From the NCBI RefSeq assembly GCF_000507765.1, contig NZ_KI669401.1:980597-1044596 (forward strand): a DNA stretch of 64,000 nucleotides, given 5' to 3'. This document shows positions 1 to 9,030 of the stretch, in pieces. The first letter of the stretch is position 1. Every line of letters starts with the position of its first letter. The notes under the pieces are model-generated. The model saw nothing but the letters and a program-made list of their open reading frames with translations, was not told where the DNA came from and did no database searches. The stretch is from Streptococcus parasanguinis CC87K (GTDB lineage: Bacteria; Bacillota; Bacilli; Lactobacillales; Streptococcaceae). The position numbers and the translations under genes were made by a program.

Positions 1-411
1 ATCCATAGCATCACGACGGATGTTACGGATCGCTACTTTAGCATTTTCACCCACTTTTTTCACTTCTTTTGCCAATTCACGACGAGTTTCTTCAGTCAAA
101 GCTGGGATAACCAAGCGGATAACAGATCCATCGTTGGCTGGAGTGATACCAAGGTCAGAAGCATTGATGCTGTGCTCGATGTCTTTCAAAGATGATTTAT
201 CAAATGGTGTGATCAACAAGACACGCGCTTCTGGAATGGTGATAGATGCCAATTGGTTCAATGGTGTCTCTACTCCGTAGTATTCTACGAAAATACGATC
301 CAAAAGACTTGCATTTGCACGTCCAGCACGGATGCTACCAAATTCACGTCCCAAACTTTGGTGAGACTGGGTCATTCTTTCTTTTGCTTTTTCTACGATT
401 GGGTTTGCCAT
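1..411 (-). CDS. frr: ribosome recycling factor, partial (3' end outside window)
   Basis: Ribosome recycling factor splits the post-termination 70S complex together with EF-G in the cytoplasm. The visible 137 codons begin [13 protein letters not shown] and contain the RAGRA segment and a hinge region typical of the family. The full protein is about 185 residues, so roughly the last 48 lie beyond base 1. It follows pyrH by about 20 bases on the same strand, the conserved pyrH-frr pairing of Firmicutes, and is very likely cotranscribed with it. Start chosen at ATG with an upstream purine-rich AGAGGAAG. No oddities are seen in the visible part. Confidence 0.97.
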   Translation of the reverse strand, partial: MANPIVEKAKERMTQSHQSLGREFGSIRAGRANASLLDRIFVEYYGVETPLNQLASITIPEARVLLITPFDKSSLKDIEHSINASDLGITPANDGSVIRLVIPALTEETRRELAKEVKKVGENAKVAIRNIRRDAMD

Positions 412-430
412 AATCTTCCTCTATTTTCTA

Positions 431-1162
431 TTATTTTTCTACGTTATTTGATACGGTTGTACCGATATTTTCACCAAAGACAACGCGTTTGATATTGCCT
501 GGTTCATTCATATTAAAGACAACCAAATCAATGTCGTTGTCCATGGAGAGAGTAGAGGCTGTTGAGTCCATGATGCGAAGACCTTTGTTGATCACATCAC
601 GGTGAGTCAATTCCTCAAATTTCACAGCTGAAGCATCTTTTTTCGGATCGGCATTGTAAACACCATCGACCCCATTTTTGGCCATGAGAATGGCATCTGC
701 TTCAATCTCAGCTGCACGAAGGGCTGCGGTCGTATCTGTTGAGAAGTAAGGAGAACCGATCCCTGCACCAAAGATCACGATCCGATCTTTTTCAAGGTGA
801 CGAAGGGCACGACCACGGATATATGGTTCTGCAACTTGTTGCATAGCAATCGCAGTTTGAACACGGGTATCCACGCCAACTTGTTGAAGCGAATCAGCCA
901 TCACAAGGGCGTTCATGACAGTCCCAAGCATCCCTGTGTAGTCTGCTTGGACACGATCCATCCCTGCTTCTGCAGCAGGTTCTCCACGCCAAAGGTTTCC
1001 CCCTCCAATCACCAAGGCAATTTCAATTCCAAGTTCGTGAACTTCCTTGATTTCTTGAGCCATATTTTGGACAGTTTTGATATCGATTCCGACACCACGT
1101 TCGCCAGCAAGGGCTTCACCAGATAGCTTGATTAAGATACGTTTATACTTAGGTTCTACCAT
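431..1162 (-). CDS. pyrH: uridylate kinase (UMP kinase)
   Basis: Hexameric bacterial UMP kinase, phosphorylating UMP to UDP with ATP in pyrimidine nucleotide synthesis. It belongs to the amino-acid-kinase fold rather than the P-loop NMP kinases. At 243 residues it is the usual length. Visible landmarks are the N-terminal [12 protein letters not shown] strand, the glycine-rich GGGNLWRG near residue 55, [14 protein letters not shown] around 142-155 and [15 protein letters not shown] around 162-176, which form the phosphate and nucleotide sites. The start is preceded by AAAGGAGAGAG. Upstream lies the rplA terminator, so pyrH-frr appears to be a separate transcription unit. Confidence 0.97.
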   Translation of the reverse strand: MVEPKYKRILIKLSGEALAGERGVGIDIKTVQNMAQEIKEVHELGIEIALVIGGGNLWRGEPAAEAGMDRVQADYTGMLGTVMNALVMADSLQQVGVDTRVQTAIAMQQVAEPYIRGRALRHLEKDRIVIFGAGIGSPYFSTDTTAALRAAEIEADAILMAKNGVDGVYNADPKKDASAVKFEELTHRDVINKGLRIMDSTASTLSMDNDIDLVVFNMNEPGNIKRVVFGENIGTTVSNNVEK

Positions 1163-1290
1163 TTTCTCTCTCCTTTTTTGATCTGTATTATTTTACCATA
1201 AATTACGTTTTTTATATAGTCATATCCATCAAAATTTTCTTTTTTCCATCCGATTAGTTTTACCAACTGTAGCAAATAAAAATGGAGTAC

Positions 1291-1320
1291 AAAAAAAGCT
1301 ACCCGAAGGCAGCTTTTTAT
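1291..1320 (-). terminator. rho-independent terminator after rplA
   Basis: Read on the minus strand: AAAAAGCTGCC, loop TTCG, GGTAGCTTTTTTT. This is a stable stem capped by a UUCG tetraloop with a U run, starting a few bases after the rplA stop. It closes the rplK-rplA unit. Confidence 0.9.
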
Positions 1321-1325
1321 ATCAA

Positions 1326-2015
1326 TTAAAGTGAGTTAACGTCCACTTTGATACCAGGACCTTGAGTTGTAGTCAAAGTCAAGCTAGTTACGTAAGTACC
1401 TTTAGCTGTAGCTGGTTTTGCTTTTTGGATTGTGTCGTTGAAAGCTTTAAAGTTTTCAACCAATTTAGTATCATCGAATGAAACTTTACCGATGATCGCT
1501 TGAACAATACCTGCTTTATCAGCACGGTAAGTGATTTTACCACCTTTAGACTCTTCAACTGCTTTCGCAACATCCATTGTTACTGTACCAGTTTTAGGGT
1601 TTGGCATCAAGTTACGTGGTCCAAGGACACGTCCAAGACGTCCAACAAGAGCCATCATATCAGGTGTAGCGATAACAACGTCGAAGTCCAACCAACCATC
1701 GTTGATTTTCGCAACAAGGTCATCTTCACCTACGAAGTCTGCACCAGCAGCTTTTGCTTCTTCAGCTTTTGCACCACGTGCAAATACAAGTACGCGAGCT
1801 GTTTTACCAGTTCCGTTTGGCAATACCATTGCACCACGGATTTGTTGGTCAGCTTTTTTCACGTCGATGTTCAAGTTGTAAGCAACTTCTACAGTTGCGT
1901 CAAATTTTGCAAAGTTAGTTTCTTTTGCAAGAGCTACAGCTTCTTCTACGCTGTATACTTTTGTGCTGTCGATTTTTTCAAGAGCAGCACGAAGTTGTTT
2001 GCTTTTTTTAGCCAT
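1326..2015 (-). CDS. rplA: 50S ribosomal protein L1
   Basis: L1 forms the mobile stalk that guides deacylated tRNA out of the E site, and in bacteria it also represses its own operon by binding an mRNA mimic of its 23S rRNA site. The 229-residue length is standard. Conserved segments are [17 protein letters not shown] near residue 33, [12 protein letters not shown] near 60, and [16 protein letters not shown] around 130-145. It follows rplK on the same strand after 97 bases, and that gap carries a hairpin resembling the one in the rplK leader. The SD is AAGGAGAAAG. Confidence 0.98.
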   Translation of the reverse strand: MAKKSKQLRAALEKIDSTKVYSVEEAVALAKETNFAKFDATVEVAYNLNIDVKKADQQIRGAMVLPNGTGKTARVLVFARGAKAEEAKAAGADFVGEDDLVAKINDGWLDFDVVIATPDMMALVGRLGRVLGPRNLMPNPKTGTVTMDVAKAVEESKGGKITYRADKAGIVQAIIGKVSFDDTKLVENFKAFNDTIQKAKPATAKGTYVTSLTLTTTQGPGIKVDVNSL

Positions 2016-2035
2016 TTTATCTTTCTCCTTGTAAT

Positions 2036-2062
2036 GTGGTCATATCGATTTTCATCTCCCAC
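2036..2062 (-). promoter_or_regulatory. possible L1-binding mRNA hairpin between rplK and rplA
   Basis: On the minus strand GTGGGAGATGAAAATC is followed by GATATGACCAC, closing a GTGG/CCAC stem with an asymmetric purine-rich internal loop. The GTGGGAGRTRAAAATC core also occurs in the rplK leader. L1 autoregulation through such mimics is established for L11-L1 operons; the assignment here is inference from the shared pattern. Confidence 0.5.
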
Positions 2063-2112
2063 GTCACTCGTCATTTGATCAAGTGTATTGCGGGCAAATA
2101 GGATTGTTACAA

Positions 2113-2538
2113 TTAGTCAGTAACAGTGAATCCCATAGAACGAGCAGTACCTTCGATCATACGCATTGCAGACTCAATGTTTGCAGCGTTCAAATCTGGC
2201 ATCTTAGTTTCAGCGATTTGTTGTACTTGTGCACGAGTTACAGTTGCAACTTTCGTTTTGTTCGGTGTACCTGAACCTTTTTCAACACCTGCAGCTTTTT
2301 TCAAAAGAACAGCAGCTGGTGGTGTTTTTGTAACGAAATCGAATGATTTATCTTCATAAACAGTGATAACAACTGGGATGATCATACCAGCTTGATCAGC
2401 TGTACGAGCGTTAAACTCTTTAGTGAATCCCATGATGTTGATACCTGCTTGACCAAGCGCTGGACCAACCGGTGGAGCTGGAGTAGCTTTACCAGCAGGG
2501 ATTTGCAATTTTACAAGTTTTTCGACTTTTTTAGCCAT
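2113..2538 (-). CDS. rplK: 50S ribosomal protein L11
   Basis: L11 forms the GTPase-associated centre with 23S rRNA helices 43/44 and is needed for translation factor function and stringent signalling. The 141-residue length is exact for the family. The N-terminal domain shows [20 protein letters not shown] around residues 10-29, and the C-terminal RNA-binding domain has the conserved [10 protein letters not shown] end. It is first of a two-gene operon with rplA, with a strong promoter and a structured leader of about 70 bases. The SD is AAAGGAGG. Confidence 0.98.
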   Translation of the reverse strand: MAKKVEKLVKLQIPAGKATPAPPVGPALGQAGINIMGFTKEFNARTADQAGMIIPVVITVYEDKSFDFVTKTPPAAVLLKKAAGVEKGSGTPNKTKVATVTRAQVQQIAETKMPDLNAANIESAMRMIEGTARSMGFTVTD

Positions 2539-2553
2539 TTCTTAAATCCTCCT

Positions 2554-2594
2554 TTGTGGTTTTGGCGGTAATTACAGATTTTTACCTCCCACAA
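2554..2594 (-). promoter_or_regulatory. rplK leader hairpin, possible L1 autoregulatory site
   Basis: On the minus strand TTGTGG pairs with CCACAA, and the inner GGTAA pairs with TTACC around a GGGAGGTAAAAATC loop. The same TGGGAGRTRAAAATC motif recurs in the rplK-rplA gap, which suggests two L1-type binding sites. A second small hairpin, GTATGC/GCATAC, lies upstream. The sequence similarity is seen directly; the binding role is inferred. Confidence 0.5.
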
Positions 2595-2617
2595 GTATGC
2601 TTTGTGCATACCTTTCT

Positions 2618-2645
2618 ATTATACACGATTTCTCTTTTTTTGCAA
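2618..2645 (-). promoter_or_regulatory. rplK-rplA promoter
   Basis: Minus-strand -10 TATAAT at 2618-2623 and -35 TTGCAA at 2640-2645 with 16 bases between (17 if CTTGCA is read). Position and strength fit a ribosomal protein promoter. Confidence 0.75.
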
Positions 2646-2698
2646 GAAAAAATTAAAATATAGTAAACTTTTTTTTCGTTTTATGATAGAATGAAGCT

Positions 2699-3043
2699 AT
2701 GTTAATCAAAGTTGCTTCTGTATTATTTATTTTTTTAACGCTGATTCTGAGCGGCATCATTGTTCACCTCTTTAAACTCCAAAAAAGAGGATGGCGATCC
2801 ACCGATATTGCCTTTCCTTTATTTGCTTTGGAGTACTACCTGATTTCAGACAGCGCCTTTTACCACAGCCTCTTACCACTGCTGGCCTTGAGTCTTTCGC
2901 TTTTGGCCTTGGGGCTAACGGTTTATTTCTTAAAAAAGAAAAAGTGTTTTTATTATCCGAAATTTATCAAATACTTCTGGCGCGCTGGATTTCTAGTTAC
3001 CTTCTTGCTCTATCTGATCTTAACCGCTAGTTTGTTTATCTAA
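2699..3043 (+). CDS. DUF3397-type small membrane protein
   Basis: A 114-residue integral membrane protein of unknown function. It resembles the DUF3397 family of Lactobacillales, which has the same length and a pattern of four hydrophobic helices (about residues 4-25, 38-53, 57-80 and 93-113), with basic loops such as KLQKRGWR and KKKKCFYYPK. It diverges from rplK and ends just before an R2 repeat that would act as its terminator. No convincing SD precedes the ATG, and a TATGAT hexamer lies only about 11 bases upstream, so its leader may be very short. No biochemical role can be read from the sequence. Confidence 0.75.
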   Translation: MLIKVASVLFIFLTLILSGIIVHLFKLQKRGWRSTDIAFPLFALEYYLISDSAFYHSLLPLLALSLSLLALGLTVYFLKKKKCFYYPKFIKYFWRAGFLVTFLLYLILTASLFI

Positions 3044-3050
3044 TGCCAAA

Positions 3051-3230
3051 AGGAGGCTGGGACAAAAGTCCTAGCCTCTTAATTGTTTTTGGATTATCGA
3101 TCAAGACGCAGTGGTTGAGTTGTCTCTACCACGCTGATTTCATCAGCTTTTACAGCCCTACTCAACTGTGCGGAGGTGGGACGACGAAATCGAATTCTAA
3201 CGAATTACCGATTTCTGTCCTACTCTCTTT
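3051..3230 (+). repeat. R2 interspersed repeat, copy A
   Basis: About 180 bases starting with a terminator-like hairpin (GAGGCTGGGAC, AAAA, GTCCTAGCCTC) and ending with a second inverted repeat (GACGAAATCG with CGATTTCTGTC). In between lies a CAGTGGTTGAG/CTCAACTGTG pairing and GCTGATTTCATCAGC. Near-identical copies lie at 29021-29197 (inverted) and 56767-56944. This copy sits between convergent genes and probably terminates both. Confidence 0.85.
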
Positions 3231-3233
3231 TTT

Positions 3234-5564
3234 TTATTTCTTCCGATAAAAGAACCATCCCACTAGTTTCTTGAAGACTTGAATCAAGATGAGAGCAAGA
3301 ACCGCCATGATGGCGCAGATAACCAGTGTTTGAAGTCTCAAGGGGCTCATGTTAAAGAATCTACCTAGGATACTACTTGAAACCAGGAAGGCTAGGATAT
3401 TTCCTAGAAGAACCAGTCTCTTGTAGTGATTGAGAGGCTGGGATTCTTGGTAGATGATGGTAAAGCCTACGAAGGCCATCAAGCAGATGGCTGCACTCGA
3501 GAGTTCTTCCGACCTCATGCCAAATGTAGAAGACAGCAAGACCAGACTGAAGATCAGTATAAAATCCGTCAAGGCCGCAGGTAGCGCATTTTTAAAGACC
3601 GTTTCGATAAAGCGTCCTTTGATGCGCTCGCTATTGGGCTCAAGCGCTAGAAAGAATCCTGGAATCCCAATCGTAAAACCACTGATCAAAGACATCTGAG
3701 ACGGCATGATGGGATAGGTAAAAGCTAAGAGCGTCACTGAGATAGCCAACAAAATAGAAAAGATATTCTTGATCAAAAAGAGACTGGCTGATCGTTGAAT
3801 ATTATTGACCACCCGCCGACCTTCTGCCACGATGGACGGCATCTTTCCAAAGTCGGAATCCAGTAAAACCACTTGCGCCATCTTTTTGGTTGCATCATTT
3901 CCAGATTCCATCGCAATACTACAATCCGCTGTTTTGAGGGCCAGAATATCGTTAACGCCATCTCCGGTCATGGCGACTTTATGCCCCTTTGCCTGCAAGC
4001 TTTCTACAAGGCTTTTCTTTTGCTCTGGTGTCACTCGTCCAAAGACCGTATATTGGCTCGCCGCTTGGTGCAAGTCTTCTTCCGTCAATAAGGTTCTAGC
4101 ATCGATTAGACCCTCTGCTCCTTCAATGCCTGCTTTTTGTGCAATAGCTGAGACTGTTGCTGGGTTGTCCCCTGAAATGACCTTAATGGTCACTCCTTGT
4201 TGTTTGAAGTAGGCGAAGGTTTCTTTGGCATTTTTTCTCAAAGGATTGGAGAGAACAATCCAGGCCACCAAGTCTACAGGAGCCTCTAAAGTCTCTCCCA
4301 GTTGTTCTCCCCGATATTTCCCAAAGGCCAAGACCCGATTACCTGCCTGCGTAGCTTGGGCGATCTCTTTTTCAACCTCAGAGAAGCCTTCTCTTAAGAC
4401 AAATTCTGGAGCGCCTAATACATAGATACCCGATTCAAAGGCAATGGCCCCATACTTTTTTTTAGACGTAAAGGGTAGTATTTCAAGACTCTTCCAAGGC
4501 TGGCTGACTGGCGTCTTGTGAAATTTTCGGATCGCATCCATGGTATCGTTTTGATCCATACTAGCTTCTACATACTGAGCTAGAGCTTCCAAGTCGTGAA
4601 CGTCTTTAACTGGACGAATCTCTGTCACTTCCATACCAGGCTCTGTAATGGTCCCTGTCTTATCGACACAAAGGACATCCACGCGCGATAGGGTCTCAAT
4701 CCCCTTCATGCTATTGAGCAGGACCTTTTCCTTGGCCAATCTGACAGCACCCAGAGCCAGCGCCAAGGTCATCAAGAGATACAAGCCTTCCGGAATCATC
4801 CCGATCAAGGCCCCGACTGTTGAAGTCACACTGAGCTTGAGGCTATCACCTAAGCTGATATAGCTGCGAAGAAAAAGGAGCGAACCTAGCGGAATGATAA
4901 GGAGACCAATGATCCCCACAATACGATTAACCGCATGGACCATGTCAGACTCCTCATGAGACTTGACTTGCTTAGCTTCCAGGCTCAATTGGTTGATGTA
5001 GGAGTCATTCCCAACTTTTTCCAGTCTCGCTAAACCTTGACCAGCGATCACAAAACTTCCTGACATGAGTGCGTCTTGCGCTCCTTTTTTGACCTCATCG
5101 GCTTCACCGGTCAATTGCGACTCATCGACTTTTAGCTCGCCCTCCAGCAAGACCCCATCCGCATAGATCTGATCTCCAGCTTGAAAGCGAACCAGATCGC
5201 CCTCCACCAGCTGATCGATAGGTAGGGCAAATTCATTTCCTTCGCGAAGAACGATCGCCTCACTCATATGTAGAAATTGCATCTGACGCAAGATCCGTCT
5301 AGAGCGGACTTCCTGCACAATTCCTACCAGGGAGTTGACCACGACGACCGGGACAAACAAGAGATTGTTCCAAGACTTCACTGCTACCAGCAAGACCGCT
5401 AAGACCAGGAAAATCAGATTAAAGTAAGTAAAGACATTGTCTCGAATGATCTGCCCAATACTTTTTTCTGTCTTAATCGTGACCTTATTATGCTTGCCCT
5501 CTTGGATCTTTTTTGCTACTTCTTCCTGACTGAGTCCTTCTAATCTAACCATTACTTTCCTCAC
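3234..5564 (-). CDS. cation-transporting P-type ATPase (CtpE-like)
   Basis: Membrane P-type ATPase of 776 residues coupling ATP hydrolysis to cation transport. Seen in order: membrane pair about 43-62 and 67-83, actuator loop with LTGEA (151-155), a membrane pair with MIPEGLY around 256-262, the phosphorylated aspartate D301 in DKTGTIT, the hinge MTGDGVND near 535, and six C-terminal helices. The PEGL signature in helix 4 is not that of heavy-metal, K+ or MgtA pumps. It resembles the actinobacterial CtpE Ca2+ exporter subgroup, so a Ca2+ or Mn2+ role is possible but unproven. Its start overlaps the preceding VOC gene by four bases, suggesting coupled translation. Confidence 0.9.
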   Translation of the reverse strand: MRKVMVRLEGLSQEEVAKKIQEGKHNKVTIKTEKSIGQIIRDNVFTYFNLIFLVLAVLLVAVKSWNNLLFVPVVVVNSLVGIVQEVRSRRILRQMQFLHMSEAIVLREGNEFALPIDQLVEGDLVRFQAGDQIYADGVLLEGELKVDESQLTGEADEVKKGAQDALMSGSFVIAGQGLARLEKVGNDSYINQLSLEAKQVKSHEESDMVHAVNRIVGIIGLLIIPLGSLLFLRSYISLGDSLKLSVTSTVGALIGMIPEGLYLLMTLALALGAVRLAKEKVLLNSMKGIETLSRVDVLCVDKTGTITEPGMEVTEIRPVKDVHDLEALAQYVEASMDQNDTMDAIRKFHKTPVSQPWKSLEILPFTSKKKYGAIAFESGIYVLGAPEFVLREGFSEVEKEIAQATQAGNRVLAFGKYRGEQLGETLEAPVDLVAWIVLSNPLRKNAKETFAYFKQQGVTIKVISGDNPATVSAIAQKAGIEGAEGLIDARTLLTEEDLHQAASQYTVFGRVTPEQKKSLVESLQAKGHKVAMTGDGVNDILALKTADCSIAMESGNDATKKMAQVVLLDSDFGKMPSIVAEGRRVVNNIQRSASLFLIKNIFSILLAISVTLLAFTYPIMPSQMSLISGFTIGIPGFFLALEPNSERIKGRFIETVFKNALPAALTDFILIFSLVLLSSTFGMRSEELSSAAICLMAFVGFTIIYQESQPLNHYKRLVLLGNILAFLVSSSILGRFFNMSPLRLQTLVICAIMAVLALILIQVFKKLVGWFFYRKK

Positions 5565-5947
5565 TCATGTATTTCCAAGGGCAATCCTTCTGGATCGAAG
5601 AAAAATGCCATCTTCTTGCCATCAAAATCATCATAGCGAAGGCCTGTATTCTCAATACCTAGCTGATCCAATCTAGCTAGATACGCCTCTACATCTTCCA
5701 CTTTAAAGGCCAGATGTCGTAGTCCCGCATGCTCGGGCAAGGGGAGCTTTGGCCGTTCTGGGGCCGTCGGTTTGATAAAGAGTTCTAACGTCAGCTCACC
5801 CTGGCGGAGATTGATCAAGATATCTCCGCGTTCAGGACGGTCATATTCACTGACAATCGCAAAGCCCAACTGGTCCACATAGAAATGCAACATGGCATCG
5901 CGATCCCGTCCAATGATAGCAATATGATGAATCATGTCTAACTTCAT
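5561..5947 (-). CDS. VOC-family metalloprotein (glyoxalase/dioxygenase-like)
   Basis: A 128-residue single-domain protein with the paired beta-alpha-beta-beta-beta modules of the vicinal oxygen chelate superfamily. The four expected metal ligands are in place: H8 in IHHIAI, E in TLELFI near residue 55, H in LRHLAFKV near 78, and the penultimate-strand E in PLEIHE at the end. The superfamily includes glyoxalase I, resistance proteins and epimerases. Substrate cannot be read from sequence, although a lactoylglutathione-lyase-like annotation is common for streptococcal members. It lies immediately upstream of and overlaps the ATPase start, forming a two-gene unit. Start is ATG near an AGGACCAGATG context. 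Confidence 0.85.
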   Translation of the reverse strand: MKLDMIHHIAIIGRDRDAMLHFYVDQLGFAIVSEYDRPERGDILINLRQGELTLELFIKPTAPERPKLPLPEHAGLRHLAFKVEDVEAYLARLDQLGIENTGLRYDDFDGKKMAFFFDPEGLPLEIHE

Positions 5948-5975
5948 CTGGTCCTACTTTCTATTTCCTATAAAA

Positions 5976-6008
5976 AGAAAAGGGAGTGGGACAAGCGCCC
6001 TTTTTCCC
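5976..6008 (-). terminator. terminator after ftsK
   Basis: On the minus strand AAAAAGGG, a loop, then CCCTTTTCTTTTT directly after the ftsK stop. The loop contains a GTGGGACAAG-like remnant resembling the end of the R2 repeat. Confidence 0.7.
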
Positions 6009-6013
6009 TATCC

Positions 6014-8374
6014 TTATGATTGTTGCAATACTTTCCGAGGCTTGGTTCCTTCAGCAGGTCCAATCACACCGGCTGCTTCCAACTCTTCCATGAGGCGAGT
6101 CGCTCGGTTAAAGCCAACTGACAAGCGGCGCTGAATCATCGAAGCACTGGCTTTTTGAGTTTCAACCACGAGCGCCTTGGCCTCTTCAAAGAGAGGATCG
6201 CCTTCATCAGAGCCACCCATGCTTCCGTCAAAGTCCGACTCCGATACTTCGCCTGGATCAAAAGCATCATCATAATCGGCTTCTGCCTGATCCTTGACAA
6301 AGTTGACAATCCGCTCCACATCGTCATCTGAGATAAAGGAGCCTTGTAGACGAATCGGGTGGTTTTCATCGATTGGTTTAAAGAGCATGTCTCCGCGACC
6401 GAGTAGTTTCTCTGCCCCATTTTCATCCAAGATGGTCCGTGAGTCGGTCCCAGATGATACCGCAAAAGCGACACGGGAAGGCACATTGGCCTTGATCAAA
6501 CCTGAGATAACGTCAACCGATGGCCGTTGGGTCGCAAGGATCATGTGGATCCCAGCCGCACGCGCCTTTTGTCCAAGGCGAATAATGGCATCTTCCACTT
6601 CTTTACTTGCGACCATCATCAAGTCTGCCAACTCATCGACAATGACCACGATCAATGGAAGGGGCACTTGCTTCATCTCAGACTGGGCATTGTACTCAGC
6701 CACCTTGGCATTAAAGCCAGCAATATTTCTAGCGCCTACTTTTGAGAAGAGCTCGTAGCGATTTTCCATCTCATCAACGACCTTCTGCAGAGCTCGACTG
6801 GCCTTGCGTGGATTGGTTACCACTGGAATCAAGAGATGAGGAATATCATTGTAGACAGAAAGCTCCACCATCTTAGGATCGACCATCATAAATTTGACTT
6901 CGTCTGGACGAGCCTTCATCAAGATACTCGAAATAATCCCATTGACCGCTACTGACTTACCAGATCCGGTAGACCCCGCTACCAAGAGATGGGGCATCCG
7001 AGCCAAATCAAAGGTCCGAGCTGAGCCATCAACAGCCTTCCCAAGAGGAATCTCAAGGAGTTTGGCAGGATCAGTTTTGGACTGCTCCCACAATTCACGG
7101 AAGGAAACGGTCGCAATCTCTGAGTTGGGCACTTCAATCCCGACCAGAGACTTCCCTGGAATCGGCGCTTCAATCCGCACATCCTTGGCTGCTAGGGCCA
7201 AGGCTAAATCATCTGCTAGGTTGGAGATGCGGTTGACCCGCACACCGACAGCTGGCTTGACTTCATACTTGGTAACAGAAGGACCAATTTCCGCCCGTTC
7301 CACTGTCGCCTTGATATTAAAGCTTGCAAAGGTTTCTTCCAAAATGCGGATATTTTGGCGAACGATATTTTTCTCTTTGGATTGATTTTTGGGCTTATCA
7401 GGCGCAAAGAGATCAATCGTTGGGAGTTTGTACTGAAGGAGTTCCTTAGGTGTGAAGTCCACCTGAACTTCCTCCCCATCGTCTTCGAATTCTTCGGCTA
7501 CCGGAAGCTCTTCGTATGCTTCAGGCTCTTCCGGCCATTCTTCATCTGGCAGGTATATTTCTGGTGTTGCTGGTGCAACAATCTCAGCTTCTGGAAAGGG
7601 CTCTGTGAACGGCTCTTCCGCCAATACCTCTCCTGTTTCAGGATCTACAGGGTGCCCTTCCATTGAAAGGGGAGTTGGAAGAACAGCTCTTGCTTCTTCT
7701 TGCTCTCTTTCAGCTGCAGCAGCTTCCTCGGCAGCTCTTGCTTCTTTTTCAAGGAATTTCTGTTCGCGACGCTCTTTACGTTTTTCCATAGAAGCATGGA
7801 AGGCTTCGGACCCCTTTTCAAACAAATCATAGATGGAGTAAGGGCTCATCAAGAGGATCCCCAACCCAATAAAGAGCAGACCGATAAAATAAGAGCCAAT
7901 ATTTGAAAACAGGAAGGAAATCGGAGCATAAAGAAGGGCACCGATCATACCACCACCAGCAAAACTCTCCACCCGCAGATGAATCAAGTCTGCCATGATT
8001 CTTGAAAAAGTGACCTTGATTCCATTATTGTCTAAATGAAGGGAGGATACAAAGAAGGCCTGAAATATCAAGAGAACCCCAGCAAAGAAGCTTAGGAATC
8101 CTGAGATCACCCCTTCGTGTTTGTCCAACCATTTAAAGGCATAAAGGTAGAAAAAGGTCGCTAAAATAGCCAAATAGGCTAAACTTCCAACAAAGAGTCG
8201 GATCAAGTTGTAGGCCAAAACCCCTACTGCTCCCAACTTCAAGGCCGCAAAGACTGAAACCAGACTAATCAGTATGGTCACAATCATGCGGTGAATCGCT
8301 TTTTTTCTTTCTAATTCTGCTTTGGACAGTCGTCTTGTCGACCGTGTTTTTTTTGATTGATTATTGTTTGCCAT
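6014..8374 (-). CDS. ftsK: DNA translocase FtsK/SpoIIIE
   Basis: Septal DNA pump that clears and aligns chromosome termini at division. The 786 residues contain four or five membrane helices (about 30-48, 60-80, 88-112, 140-158 and 162-178) and a charged acidic linker about 195-310. A RecA-like motor follows with Walker A GSTGSGKS at 467-474 and Walker [16 protein letters not shown]-terminal winged-helix gamma domain ([19 protein letters not shown]) reads polar KOPS-like sites. The ATG beginning MANNNQ was chosen because upstream in-frame residues look non-coding and overlap a promoter. A TATAAT lies only seven bases before this ATG, so the transcript may be leaderless. Confidence 0.95.
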   Translation of the reverse strand: MANNNQSKKTRSTRRLSKAELERKKAIHRMIVTILISLVSVFAALKLGAVGVLAYNLIRLFVGSLAYLAILATFFYLYAFKWLDKHEGVISGFLSFFAGVLLIFQAFFVSSLHLDNNGIKVTFSRIMADLIHLRVESFAGGGMIGALLYAPISFLFSNIGSYFIGLLFIGLGILLMSPYSIYDLFEKGSEAFHASMEKRKERREQKFLEKEARAAEEAAAAEREQEEARAVLPTPLSMEGHPVDPETGEVLAEEPFTEPFPEAEIVAPATPEIYLPDEEWPEEPEAYEELPVAEEFEDDGEEVQVDFTPKELLQYKLPTIDLFAPDKPKNQSKEKNIVRQNIRILEETFASFNIKATVERAEIGPSVTKYEVKPAVGVRVNRISNLADDLALALAAKDVRIEAPIPGKSLVGIEVPNSEIATVSFRELWEQSKTDPAKLLEIPLGKAVDGSARTFDLARMPHLLVAGSTGSGKSVAVNGIISSILMKARPDEVKFMMVDPKMVELSVYNDIPHLLIPVVTNPRKASRALQKVVDEMENRYELFSKVGARNIAGFNAKVAEYNAQSEMKQVPLPLIVVIVDELADLMMVASKEVEDAIIRLGQKARAAGIHMILATQRPSVDVISGLIKANVPSRVAFAVSSGTDSRTILDENGAEKLLGRGDMLFKPIDENHPIRLQGSFISDDDVERIVNFVKDQAEADYDDAFDPGEVSESDFDGSMGGSDEGDPLFEEAKALVVETQKASASMIQRRLSVGFNRATRLMEELEAAGVIGPAEGTKPRKVLQQS

Positions 8375-8381
8375 AACCTTT

Positions 8382-8390
8382 ATTATATCA
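8382..8390 (-). promoter_or_regulatory. ftsK extended -10 promoter abutting the start codon
   Basis: TGATATAAT (TGn plus TATAAT) on the minus strand, with AAAGGTT separating it from ATG. Transcription would be expected to begin at or within a base or two of the A of ATG. No good -35 is seen, as is usual for extended -10 promoters. Confidence 0.65.
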
Positions 8391-8526
8391 CATTTCCAAG
8401 CTAGTTCTCTAGTAAAATCACTTTCACAAATTTGTAGCAGAAAGCAGAAAAACAGCACCGAGTGGGCACTGTTCTTTAGAGCTGTTTAGAACGATATTCA
8501 ATGATGTTCAAATTCCAAAATGGATC

Positions 8527-9030
8527 TTACTCAGATTTTTTATCCTCCGGTGTGATGGTATCTAGAACTTGGTCGACTTTTTGCTCTCTTTCCAATTCGT
8601 TATCCATTTGAATGATATCAATTTGATCTTGTACATTTGTTTGTTGGACTTGTGGTTTGAATGACGAAGCAAATCCTACTCCAATCACCAATAGACTCGC
8701 TCCAAGGACGCAAAGCCTTTTGACATGCCAAGCCATCGGCAAGGGAATGTTTGCTCGAATCCCTGATTTCTTAACCCAATCCGGATGGTCTCGCATCACA
8801 CGATTTGCTGCCATCAGAGGCATAAGGTAGCCAAAGAGCGCAACGACCGTGGTCAAACCAATAACTCGAAAACGATTCTGATTGGAAGGAGAAACATGGT
8901 TCACTTCCATCAGGACCATCCCCGTAATCACCAAAATAATGACCAACAATAGTCCCAAAGATCTCCAAAGACCTTCTCTACGGTAGCATTTCAATTCATC
9001 AAACGACATCTCGTTAAAATTCTTATTCAT
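8527..9030 (-). CDS. hypothetical membrane protein (167 aa)
   Basis: I do not recognise this protein. It has three hydrophobic helices, about residues 23-41, 56-74 and 108-124. The N-terminus is charged and cytoplasmic (MNKNFNEMSFDELKCYRREG), and the C-terminal tail of about 40 residues is rich in D, E, Q and K, which reads like an exposed or coiled segment. It is last of four minus-strand membrane-protein genes and overlaps the preceding one by eight bases, a strong sign of translational coupling. Its tail and helix spacing give no catalytic motif. It may be a partner subunit of the neighbouring 288-residue protein. Confidence 0.7.
   Translation of the reverse strand: MNKNFNEMSFDELKCYRREGLWRSLGLLLVIILVITGMVLMEVNHVSPSNQNRFRVIGLTTVVALFGYLMPLMAANRVMRDHPDWVKKSGIRANIPLPMAWHVKRLCVLGASLLVIGVGFASSFKPQVQQTNVQDQIDIIQMDNELEREQKVDQVLDTITPEDKKSE

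Noticed and set aside
1500..2078. 192-residue plus-strand frame opposite rplA
   Set aside because: A shadow of rplA codon usage, very Cys/Phe/Ser-rich, no SD, overlapping a highly expressed gene.
5976..6008. Fourth copy of R2 downstream of ftsK
   Set aside because: Only a GTGGGACAAG-like word is shared within a short terminator; the rest of the element is missing.
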